Below, piece after piece: positions 1 to 5,507 of a DNA stretch of 10,969 nt. A program made the position numbers and the translations under genes. The notes under the pieces were generated by a model. That model ran no database searches. It was not told the DNA's origin and was given only the letters and a program-made list of their open reading frames with translations. Numbering within the stretch: the first letter of the stretch is position 1; each line of letters begins with the position of its first letter. Source of the stretch: Candidatus Caccocola faecipullorum (GTDB taxonomy: Bacteria; Synergistota; Synergistia; Synergistales; Synergistaceae); assembly GCA_018716365.1 (NCBI GenBank), contig DVKA01000043.1, positions 1 through 10,969 of the forward strand, given 5' to 3'.

Positions 1-1364
1 CAGAGCCGTAAATGTCTGTCTGCATATTTTTTATAAACGTAAAACGACAGAGCGACGGTCAAACTGTCGGCCGTGAACTGCGACCACACGATGCCGTATA
101 TTCCGAATACGCCGTTTAGAATAAACAACATCGGTATATTCAGCACGAGCCAGCGCGAAACTCCGAGGAAAAACGCTTTGTCTCCCCTGCCGAACGCCTG
201 GAAAAGAAAGACTGTGAAGAAGCTCATGAACATTAGCGGCGTTGCGAGCACCCTTATCCGAAGGAAGTCGGTGCCTAGCGCGACCGTCCCGGTTTCCTCT
301 ATGAAGGCTCTCATGATATATGGAGCCGCGAGCTCATACAGCGCTACGCTGACCGCCGACATGACCAGCCCGACTCTAAGCGCGCACAGCATCACGGCAT
401 TCATCCTCTTATGGTCGCCGGATGAATAGTTGTACGCAACCAGCGGCATCATGCCCTGACAGAGCCCCACGCCGAAGTTGAGCGGGAGACGTTCGGCCTT
501 CAGCACTATGCCGACCGCGGCGAGCGCCACGTTGCCGTACTCAACCATGAGCCTGTCGATGACGACGTAATCAAGATCAAAAAGCAGCGTCGTAAGCGCC
601 GCTGGCACGCCTACGCCGAAGGTTGAGCGTATGCTGCCGGACGAAGGCATTCCTGTCTTAAGGCTGAATGTAATAACGGAAGCCTTCCCCATCCTGAATA
701 TCACGAAGACAAAATAAAGGCACGCGATATAGTTCGAAATACAGGTGGCGACGCCAGCCCCGAGCACCTCCTGACCGCGCGGCATAAGCACGAACATAAA
801 GAGCGGATCAAGCGCTATGTTGATCAGCCCTCCGAAGGTTATGCCGAATCCAGCCTCTCTGGAAGCGCCGGCGCTGCGTAAAAGATTAGAGAGCACGTTC
901 GAAAGGACTGTCGGGACGCCGCCGAAAACTATGACGCAGTAGGAATATTGCTTCGCGTATAGCATCGTATGCTCGTCGGCGCCGAGCAGATAAAGAACCG
1001 GCTCCATGAAGACGGCCATGAGCAGAGAAAAAAGCGCAGCCGCCAGAATCGACGCGTAAATGCTGAACGCGCAGATCTTTCTAGCCTCGCCCTCCCTCTT
1101 TTCGCCGAGCAGCCGCGAGATGAGCGTGCCGCTGCCGACGCTCGTCAGGCTGGCGAGCGAGAGGGTGATGTTGAATACAGGCAGGATGAGCGAAAGGGCC
1201 GCCACCATGTGCGGGTCGTTAGTCTTGCCGACGTAGAAAGTATCCGCGAAATTGTAAATGAGGACGATTAGCTGGCTGATTATCGTCGGGAGTGCCATTA
1301 TCTCCAGAGCTTTTAAGACTGGCAGAGACTCAAAAACCGCCGTCGTTTCAGCGTTGTTCTTCAT
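1..1364 (-). CDS. MATE family efflux transporter (3' end cut by window edge)
   Basis: Multidrug and toxin extrusion (MATE) antiporter of the inner membrane, expected to export organic substrates in exchange for Na+ or H+. The frame is open from the start codon to base 1, about 454 codons. MATE proteins are usually about 450 residues, so only a few C-terminal residues are missing. Seen: hydrophobic segments throughout; an N-terminal stretch typical of the family (LPTIISQLIVLIYNFADTFYVG); and in the second half the family-like GVGLCQGMMPLVAYNY segment. The start chosen is the ATG opening MKNNAE, which matches where homologues begin and has AAAGG about 11 bases upstream. An ATG at 1391 would add nine residues (MKFAKVLIL) but has no better RBS. 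It has its own promoter and lies behind the flavodoxin terminator, so it is probably a separate unit. Substrate cannot be inferred. Confidence 0.9.
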   Translation of the reverse strand, partial: MKNNAETTAVFESLPVLKALEIMALPTIISQLIVLIYNFADTFYVGKTNDPHMVAALSLILPVFNITLSLASLTSVGSGTLISRLLGEKREGEARKICAFSIYASILAAALFSLLMAVFMEPVLYLLGADEHTMLYAKQYSYCVIVFGGVPTVLSNVLSNLLRSAGASREAGFGITFGGLINIALDPLFMFVLMPRGQEVLGAGVATCISNYIACLYFVFVIFRMGKASVITFSLKTGMPSSGSIRSTFGVGVPAALTTLLFDLDYVVIDRLMVEYGNVALAAVGIVLKAERLPLNFGVGLCQGMMPLVAYNYSSGDHKRMNAVMLCALRVGLVMSAVSVALYELAAPYIMRAFIEETGTVALGTDFLRIRVLATPLMFMSFFTVFLFQAFGRGDKAFFLGVSRWLVLNIPMLFILNGVFGIYGIVWSQFTADSLTVALSFYVYKKYADRHLRL

Positions 1365-1425
1365 AAGGATCAGGACCTTTGCAAATTTCATCGTATCAGC
1401 CCGCTGGACGGGCCGTGACCGGGAT

Positions 1426-1454
1426 ATTCTAACGCGCCCAGAGGTTCATATCAA
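1426..1454 (-). promoter_or_regulatory. Predicted sigma-70-type promoter of the MATE gene
   Basis: On the minus strand, a -35 box TTGATA (1449-1454; 5 of 6 consensus matches) and a -10 box TAGAAT (1426-1431; 5 of 6) are 17 bases apart, the optimal spacing. The predicted start of transcription is near 1419, giving a leader of about 28 or 55 bases depending on the start codon. A small hairpin (GCCCG/CGGGC, 1399-1413) lies in that leader. The promoter directly follows the flavodoxin terminator, as expected for a new transcription unit. Confidence 0.6.
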
Positions 1455-1460
1455 CGCATG

Positions 1461-1504
1461 ACAAATAAAAACGCGGCGTGACGTCCTGCCTCCTCCGCCG
1501 CGTT
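1461..1504 (-). terminator. Intrinsic terminator of the flavodoxin gene
   Basis: A perfect 9-bp GC-rich inverted repeat (AACGCGGCG, 1470-1478, with CGCCGCGTT, 1496-1504) encloses a 17-base loop. On the minus strand it is followed by TTTTATTTGT. It begins about 40 bases past the flavodoxin stop codon, separating that gene from the MATE gene. Confidence 0.8.
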
Positions 1505-1544
1505 GAGAATCTTTGATTATCTCGCGCAAGTATGCGAAATGACT

Positions 1545-2018
1545 CTACTTCTCCGCCTGTTCCAGCAGGCTTCTGACTTCGATCTCGGAGCATCTGTTGA
1601 GCAGCCGTCCGGCTTTCCAGTTTGCTTTTGGGGCGTGCGGCTTCAGCTCGTCGACGGTGCGCCCCATTCCGCTGCCGCCGGAGGTTGCAAATGGGATGAT
1701 CGTTTTGCCTGCGAAGTCATAGCTTTCAAGGAAGGTCTCTATGATCCTCGGCGCTACGTACCACCAGATCGGGAATCCGACAAACACAACGTCGTAGTCC
1801 GCCATGTTAGGCAGCTTCTCCGCTATCGAGGGGCGCGCCGTCTTGTCGTTCATCTCTATCGTGCTGCGGCTCTTCTTGTCCGTCCAGTCGAGGTCCGCGT
1901 GCGTGTAAGGCTGCTCTGGCTTTATTTCAAAGAGGTCCGCCCCCGCCGCCTCAGCGACGCGCTTCGCCGCCGCCCTCGTTACACCGCTCGCCGAAAAATA
2001 TGCCACAAGTTTTTTCAT
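1545..2018 (-). CDS. Flavodoxin family protein (small FMN-binding electron carrier or quinone-reductase type)
   Basis: A 157-residue cytoplasmic flavodoxin-fold protein, expected to bind FMN and shuttle electrons or act as a small NAD(P)H-dependent oxidoreductase. Seen: the N-terminal beta strand and phosphate loop [13 protein letters not shown] (residues 3-15, resembling the flavodoxin S/T-x-T/S-G-x-T loop), the central [15 protein letters not shown] segment where aromatic residues usually stack on the isoalloxazine ring, and a later [14 protein letters not shown] glycine-rich loop. Size and motifs resemble the flavodoxin_4 group rather than long-chain electron-transfer flavodoxins. The start is fixed by GGAGG seven bases upstream; an in-frame ATG at 2039 has no comparable RBS. 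The stop codon is TAG, so TAG is an ordinary stop in this genome. It lies downstream of the SDR gene with its own promoter and a putative LysR box. Electron partner unknown. Confidence 0.88.
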   Translation of the reverse strand: MKKLVAYFSASGVTRAAAKRVAEAAGADLFEIKPEQPYTHADLDWTDKKSRSTIEMNDKTARPSIAEKLPNMADYDVVFVGFPIWWYVAPRIIETFLESYDFAGKTIIPFATSGGSGMGRTVDELKPHAPKANWKAGRLLNRCSEIEVRSLLEQAEK

Positions 2019-2025
2019 CTTAATT

Positions 2026-2030
2026 CCTCC
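2026..2030 (-). promoter_or_regulatory. Ribosome binding site deciding the flavodoxin start
   Basis: GGAGG on the minus strand, seven bases before the ATG at 2018. This selects that codon over the in-frame ATG at 2039, which lies upstream of the site. Confidence 0.8.
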
Positions 2031-2039
2031 GTTTCCCAT

Positions 2040-2081
2040 GCCCGCGCGGTTTCTCGCCTCATTGCGCGGGCCGTCTTATAT
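2040..2081 (-). promoter_or_regulatory. Leader hairpin upstream of the flavodoxin gene
   Basis: An 8-bp perfect inverted repeat (GCCCGCGC, 2040-2047, with GCGCGGGC, 2074-2081) with a 26-base loop. It lies between the predicted transcription start (near 2084) and the flavodoxin RBS, so it would form at the extreme 5' end of the mRNA. No U-tract follows it, so it is not an intrinsic terminator. It might stabilise the transcript or play a regulatory role. I do not recognise it as a known riboswitch. Confidence 0.35.
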
Positions 2082-2090
2082 ACGCGATAT

Positions 2091-2119
2091 ACTTTAGCCC
2101 CGGCGCCGGACGATGTAAA
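2091..2119 (-). promoter_or_regulatory. Predicted promoter of the flavodoxin gene
   Basis: On the minus strand, TTTACA (2114-2119; 5 of 6 matches to TTGACA) and TAAAGT (2091-2096; 4 of 6 matches to TATAAT) are separated by 17 bases. The predicted transcription start is near 2084, giving a 66-base leader. No terminator is visible between the SDR reading frame and this gene, so readthrough from the SDR promoter may also contribute. Confidence 0.5.
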
Positions 2120-2130
2120 ATGCTTTTTGT

Positions 2131-2145
2131 ATATATAAAATTTAT
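2131..2145 (-). promoter_or_regulatory. Putative LysR-type regulator box upstream of the flavodoxin promoter
   Basis: The minus strand reads ATAAATTTTATATAT, an AT-rich imperfect palindrome fitting the T-N11-A rule of LysR-type sites. With its preceding C it shares 13 of 16 positions with the element upstream of the SDR promoter (3145-3159). It ends 11 bases upstream of the predicted -35 box and is centred about 54 bases upstream of the predicted start. AT-rich sequence makes chance similarity possible, so this is an inference from the pair, not a demonstrated operator. Confidence 0.4.
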
Positions 2146-2201
2146 GCCTTCGATGTATCGCTGTTTGTAGTTTGGACTTACCACGGCAGGCGTAGTTTGA
2201 T

Positions 2202-3035
2202 TTATTTTTTCGGCTTCAGCGGGCCGTAGAACCAGCTCGCCGTCGCACCGCCGTCTATCAGGAAGTCCGCGCCTGTGATGAACGCGCCTCTTTCGCTCAT
2301 CAGAAGCTCCGCGACGTTTGCGACTTCGTCCGCAGTGCCGGGGCGGCCTGCTGGGCATTTTGCGAACATGTTTTTGTAGAAATCTCCGCGCGGGCCGTTG
2401 AACTCGTCGAGGGCGAGCGGAGTAACTATTATGCCCGGCGAGATTGAGTTTATGCGCGCGCCGCGTCCGCCCCATTTGACAGCCTCGGCCATAACTCGCT
2501 TTTCGTTGCAGCGCTTCGCCAGCTGATAGGCGTGCAGCGTGTCGCGGATGTTGGCGGGCTGTAAAATATCGAGCGAAAGCAGCTCTTCCGCGGGCGTGCA
2601 GGCGAGCAGTTCGTCTTCCTCAGGCGTCAGCTGCTTCATGCGGTGTCCCGACTAACTGGAAATCGTCACGCCAGCGCCGCCGTGCGCTATAACCTTCCCC
2701 ACTTCTTCAAGCAAAACCGCGGTGCCGTAAAGGTCAACCTTCAGTATCGCCTCTACCGGCGCTTGGCTCGGAGATACTCCCGCTGCGTTTACGAGCATCG
2801 TTATGCCGCCGTGCTTCAGCGCCTTGGCGATAAGCAACTGTATCGAATCACGCGACGCGATGTCCGTCTCCATAGGCAGAACGTCGAAGCCTGCTCCGTT
2901 CATCGTCTGCGCTATCGCATGCGCGTTTTCCAGCTTTTTGTCGCCGAGGATGATTTTCTTGCCAAAGCCCATGCGCCGCGCTATCGCCATTCCTATCTGT
3001 CCCGCGCCTGTAACTACCATTACTTCTTTTTTCAT
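2202..3035 (-). pseudogene. Short-chain dehydrogenase/reductase interrupted by an in-frame TAG codon
   Basis: Read through the TAG at 2652-2654, this frame encodes about 277 residues, a normal length for a classical SDR NAD(P)-dependent oxidoreductase. Seen before the stop: the Rossmann loop TGAGQIG (residues 9-15), NAAG (83-86) and VTISS (123-127), where the catalytic Ser is expected. Seen after it, in the same frame: SGHR, then YQLAK (the YxxxK catalytic pair, about 170 and 174) and the C-terminal ITGADFLIDGGATA motif. A 127-residue N-terminal product would hold the cofactor fold but lack YxxxK; a product from the internal ATG at 2639 would lack the cofactor loop. The rest of the sequence is intact, with no shift of frame, pointing to a recent point mutation (CAG to TAG is the simplest path, since I recall Gln there in relatives) or a sequencing error. 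Substrate unknown. It has its own promoter and possible LysR control. Confidence 0.85.
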
Positions 3036-3094
3036 GCCCCTGTCAGTCCTTTCCTTTTGCTGCGGCGTAGCCGCCGTCTCCTAATTTTGCGGAT

Positions 3095-3123
3095 ATTCTA
3101 GGACGCACGCGCGCAAGGAACAA
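3095..3123 (-). promoter_or_regulatory. Predicted promoter of the SDR gene
   Basis: On the minus strand, a weak -35 (TTGTTC, 3118-3123; 3 of 6 matches) and a good -10 (TAGAAT, 3095-3100; 5 of 6) are 17 bases apart. The predicted start is near 3088. A poor -35 with a good -10 is typical of promoters needing an activator, consistent with the putative LysR box just upstream. A short hairpin (GCGGC/GCCGC, 3062-3074) lies in the leader. Confidence 0.5.
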
Positions 3124-3144
3124 TTTCACAGGCTTATGACATAG

Positions 3145-3159
3145 ATAAGTAAAACTTAT
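3145..3159 (-). promoter_or_regulatory. Putative LysR-type regulator box upstream of the SDR promoter
   Basis: The minus strand reads ATAAGTTTTACTTAT, a perfect 6-bp inverted repeat (ATAAGT/ACTTAT) around TTT, with the T-N11-A spacing of LysR-family sites. Its centre lies about 64 bases upstream of the predicted start, where LysR proteins classically place their recognition site. A further half-site copy (3133-3137) forms a second inverted repeat with the near arm (CTTAT-N7-ATAAG), resembling an activation-site arrangement. A LysR gene lies directly upstream. Binding is inferred. Confidence 0.55.
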
Positions 3160-3161
3160 GC

Positions 3162-3202
3162 AAAAAGCGCCGCTCCCTTTAAGAAAGAAAGCGGCGCTTT
3201 TT
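3162..3202 (-). terminator. Intrinsic terminator of the LysR gene (symmetrical)
   Basis: A perfect 13-bp inverted repeat (AAAAAGCGCCGCT, 3162-3174, with AGCGGCGCTTTTT, 3190-3202) encloses a 15-base loop and lies 26 bases past the LysR stop. The A- and T-runs make it potentially functional in both directions, but no plus-strand gene is seen here. It separates LysR transcription from the SDR promoter region. Confidence 0.88.
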
Positions 3203-3228
3203 AGGCGAGGCTCTATAAATTCTGGCGT

Positions 3229-4116
3229 CTAAGCTATATTGAAGATTTTTCGCAGAGTTTCGGCGAATTCGTAAAATTCCGCCCTGCCGTTAGTTTTCTT
3301 CCAGAAGGCGCAGTAGCTGCGAAGCACCGGCGAGCTTCCAGAATATATCGGAAGACGCAGGAGCGCCGCGATGCGCGGGCGTATCGCCGCATATTCGACG
3401 AGCAGGTATCCGTCGTTGCCTGCAGCCATAAGCCGACCTTCTTCTATGCTTTCTGCAAAGAAAAATGGGCTTTGAATGCCTAGCGTGTTTTTGTAGAAGA
3501 ATATTTCGTTTTCTCGCTGCTCCGCAGGGGCGGCGAGGATGCAGGGAATTTTCGCCAGCTCTTCGATCTCTACATGGCCGTTGAGCGCGGCAAGGCTGCT
3601 GCGCCCCGAGAACTCAGCCCAGCAGCCGCATTCCGCTAATACAAAATTGACGTATTCGCCTGAAAAAGCGCGGCGCTGGTCGCTCACGACTATGTCCGCC
3701 CCGCCGAAGCGGAGAAGGTCGTAAAGCTCTTCATGACAGCCGCGCACGGTGGTTATCGAGAGGTCTGGACGCTTTTCAGCAAATTCTGCGACGGCGAGGT
3801 GAAGTTCTTCTCCGCCGAAACAGCGCAGGTATCCGGTGCGGATGCGTGAGCGGCTCTCCGCCGCGGCTCTCGCGTCGCGGCAAAGCGCCTCCGCCTCGCG
3901 CAGCAGCATTTCTCCTCGGGCGCAGACCAGCTCTCCCGCAGCTGTGAGCGAGAAGCCCCTGCCTCGCCGCACGACTAGCTCCACTCCAAGTTCGTTTTCA
4001 AGCGCCTTTATCTGCTGCGATACCGCGGACTGCGAGACGCCGCATTCGAGCGCAGCTTCGGTGAAGCTGCCGAGCTTCGACGCCGTTACGAAATATCTAA
4101 GCTGTTTCAGGAGCAT
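3229..4116 (-). CDS. LysR family transcriptional regulator
   Basis: A 295-residue LysR-type transcription factor, full length for the family (about 290-310). Seen: an N-terminal winged helix-turn-helix beginning MLLKQLRYFVTASKLGSFTEAA with the recognition segment VSQSAVSQQIKALENELG (residues 27-44) and the LTAAGE wing, then a linker helix (about 60-90) and a substrate-binding-like effector domain to the C terminus. The start is the ATG at 4116, with GGAGGTG six bases upstream. An in-frame TTG at 4137 lies upstream of that RBS and is unlikely. The inducer cannot be told from sequence. Two similar T-N11-A elements lie upstream of the next two genes, so the SDR and flavodoxin genes are the likely local targets. 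The gene sits immediately downstream of a terminator hairpin, with no separate promoter that I can identify; low-level readthrough is possible. Stop codon TAG. Confidence 0.93.
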   Translation of the reverse strand: MLLKQLRYFVTASKLGSFTEAALECGVSQSAVSQQIKALENELGVELVVRRGRGFSLTAAGELVCARGEMLLREAEALCRDARAAAESRSRIRTGYLRCFGGEELHLAVAEFAEKRPDLSITTVRGCHEELYDLLRFGGADIVVSDQRRAFSGEYVNFVLAECGCWAEFSGRSSLAALNGHVEIEELAKIPCILAAPAEQRENEIFFYKNTLGIQSPFFFAESIEEGRLMAAGNDGYLLVEYAAIRPRIAALLRLPIYSGSSPVLRSYCAFWKKTNGRAEFYEFAETLRKIFNIA

Positions 4117-4122
4117 CGCTTT

Positions 4123-4129
4123 CACCTCC
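4123..4129 (-). promoter_or_regulatory. Ribosome binding site deciding the LysR start
   Basis: GGAGGTG on the minus strand, six bases before the ATG at 4116. It excludes the upstream TTG at 4137 as the start. It begins only six bases beyond the T-run of the preceding terminator. Confidence 0.8.
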
Positions 4130-4135
4130 GATTGC

Positions 4136-4166
4136 AAAAAAGCGGCGGTTTTTACGTTACCGCCGC
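4136..4166 (-). terminator. Intrinsic terminator of the nadE-to-glutaredoxin operon
   Basis: An 8-bp GC-rich inverted repeat (GCGGCGGT, 4142-4149, with ACCGCCGC, 4159-4166) and a 9-base loop are followed on the minus strand by six T residues. It lies 29 bases past the glutaredoxin-like stop codon and is the first such signal in the block running from nadE. The T-run abuts the LysR RBS, so it could also act as a leaky attenuator for LysR. Confidence 0.78.
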
Positions 4167-4195
4167 CCTTTGTGCCGGTTTATCTGAGCTGCCTG

Positions 4196-4438
4196 TTACA
4201 GCTCTTTTATGTCGAAGAATATCCTTTTCCCGTCGACGAAGCAGGGCACGCCTATCGCGCCGTTTTGCTTGACTTCGTCGAACTCGAGCGCTTTGTCGCG
4301 CAGCCGCAGGAATAGCTTGAGGTTCGCGGTGCTTTCGTCGATGTTGACAAATTCCACGTCGAACCCCTTCTCCGCTATCGTTTCGAGCGCGGCGCGCACG
4401 TCGGGGCAATTTCTTGTGCCGAACATTTTTACCGTCAT
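4196..4438 (-). CDS. Small glutaredoxin-like protein with a CPDV (single-Cys) active site
   Basis: An 80-residue thioredoxin-fold protein. Seen: a beta strand leading into NCPDV (Cys11) where glutaredoxins carry CxxC, the conserved NIDES segment (32-36), and GVPCFVDG (63-70), whose Pro65 is the likely cis-proline beside the active site. The relatives I recall carry CPDC; here the second Cys is Val14, so only Cys11 of the motif remains, as in monothiol glutaredoxins, although another Cys follows the cis-proline (Cys66). Likely roles are deglutathionylation-type or low-molecular-thiol redox chemistry, not established. It starts 12 bases after the queA stop, and its AGGAG overlaps that stop, so the two are probably translationally coupled. 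It is the last gene before the operon terminator. Confidence 0.8.
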   Translation of the reverse strand: MTVKMFGTRNCPDVRAALETIAEKGFDVEFVNIDESTANLKLFLRLRDKALEFDEVKQNGAIGVPCFVDGKRIFFDIKEL

Positions 4439-4450
4439 TTCGCGCTGCTC

Positions 4451-5506
4451 CTATTCGATGAACATCGAGTCGCCGAATGAAAAGAAGCGGTAGCGCTTGC
4501 ACACAGCTTCTTTGTATGCGCTCATCATTGTATCGTAGCCGCCGAAGGCCGAGACGAGCATCAGCAGCGTGCTCATCGGCAGATGGAAGTTCGTTATAAG
4601 CGCGTCTATGGCCTTGAACTCAAATCCCGGATTTATGAAGAGGCGCGTGTCGAGCGCGCCGGGGACGATTTTACCGTAGCGCTGCGCGAACGATTCGAGT
4701 GTGCGCACGACCGTCGTGCCGACAGCTACGACGCGCCCGCCGCGTTCTTTCGCCGCGTTTATCGCCGCGGCGGTCTCAGGCGGTATTTCGCAGAATTCTT
4801 CGTGCATTATGTGGTCGGCGATGTTTTCCGCCTTGACGGGGCGGAATGTGCCGAGACCGACGCGCAGCGTGACGAAGACGTGCGGCACGCCCCTGTCCTC
4901 AAGCTTTTGCAGCAGCTCCGGCGTGAAGTGCAGCCCAGCAGTCGGCGCGGCGACGGAGTTTTCTTTATCCGCCTTCGCGTAGACCGTCTGGTAGCGCTCC
5001 GGTTCCGCATGGGTGTCTGTGATGTAGTGCGGGAGCGGCGTTTTGCCGAATTTGTGTATTATTGCGAGAGGATCCGCGTCCTTTGCAAATATCAGCGTGC
5101 GCAGGCCGTCTTCAAGGCGCGCGCCGACTGTAACTTCCGTCTCGCCGTCGAGCGCGACTTTTGTTCCTTCGGGCAGTTTGCGCCCGGGGCGGACGAGCGC
5201 CGTCCATTCATTCGGCGCGCCGCCCGGATGAAGGAAGAATATCTCGACATGCGCGCCGTGCTCCGCGGAGCTTTTTTTAACGCCTTCGACGCGCGCGGGA
5301 AGGACGCGCGTGTCGTTGAGGACAAGCAGGTCGCTGGGGTTGAGATATTCCGTTATGTCGCGGAATATGCGGTCTTCGGTACTGCCGTCTTTCCTGTGCA
5401 CCACCATGAGGCGCGACGAGTCGCGCGGCTCCGCCGGGTCCTGCGCAATCAGCTCTTTAGGCAGCTCGTAGTCGTAGGCCGCCGTTTTTGTAAGGTCGCG
5501 TTCCAT
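4451..5506 (-). CDS. queA: S-adenosylmethionine:tRNA ribosyltransferase-isomerase QueA
   Basis: Cytoplasmic enzyme that transfers and isomerises the ribose of S-adenosylmethionine onto preQ1-modified tRNA (anticodon position 34), giving epoxyqueuosine in queuosine synthesis. At 351 residues it is a normal size. Seen: the N-terminal YELPKELIAQDPAEPRDSSRLMV region, the family motif NDTRVLPAR (64-72), PTAGLHFTP (188-196), the HEEF segment and the C-terminal FSFGDSMFI ending. All are diagnostic of QueA. The start is the ATG at 5506, one base beyond the SpoIID-like stop codon, with AGGTGA spanning that stop as RBS. An upstream ATG at 5548 would overlap the previous gene by 41 bases and add residues unlike the family. 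The partner enzyme gene tgt, often adjacent, is not in this window. Confidence 0.97.
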   Translation of the reverse strand: MERDLTKTAAYDYELPKELIAQDPAEPRDSSRLMVVHRKDGSTEDRIFRDITEYLNPSDLLVLNDTRVLPARVEGVKKSSAEHGAHVEIFFLHPGGAPNEWTALVRPGRKLPEGTKVALDGETEVTVGARLEDGLRTLIFAKDADPLAIIHKFGKTPLPHYITDTHAEPERYQTVYAKADKENSVAAPTAGLHFTPELLQKLEDRGVPHVFVTLRVGLGTFRPVKAENIADHIMHEEFCEIPPETAAAINAAKERGGRVVAVGTTVVRTLESFAQRYGKIVPGALDTRLFINPGFEFKAIDALITNFHLPMSTLLMLVSAFGGYDTMMSAYKEAVCKRYRFFSFGDSMFIE

Positions 5507-5507
5507 A

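Noticed and set aside
1503..2138. Plus-strand open frame of 211 codons opposite the flavodoxin
   Set aside because: Starts within the flavodoxin terminator stem, has no RBS and encodes an Arg/Val-rich shadow; the minus strand has a full flavodoxin with a strong RBS.
2131..2145. AT-rich tract as an origin or curved-DNA element
   Set aside because: Too short and without repeated DnaA-like boxes; the similarity to the SDR upstream box explains it better.
2167..2199. Direct repeat GTAGTTTG (2167-2174 and 2192-2199) considered as a target-site duplication
   Set aside because: Only 17 bases lie between the copies, with no inverted ends or mobile-element gene; likely chance.
2059..2475. Minus-strand frame of 138 codons overlapping the SDR 3' half
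   Set aside because: Arg/Pro-rich out-of-frame shadow of the SDR sequence, running into promoter DNA; no motif.
2652..2654. Pyrrolysine or general TAG recoding to explain the SDR stop
   Set aside because: At least five other genes in this window end with TAG at the expected family C terminus, and the SDR family is not a known pyrrolysine protein. A point mutation or sequencing error is simpler.
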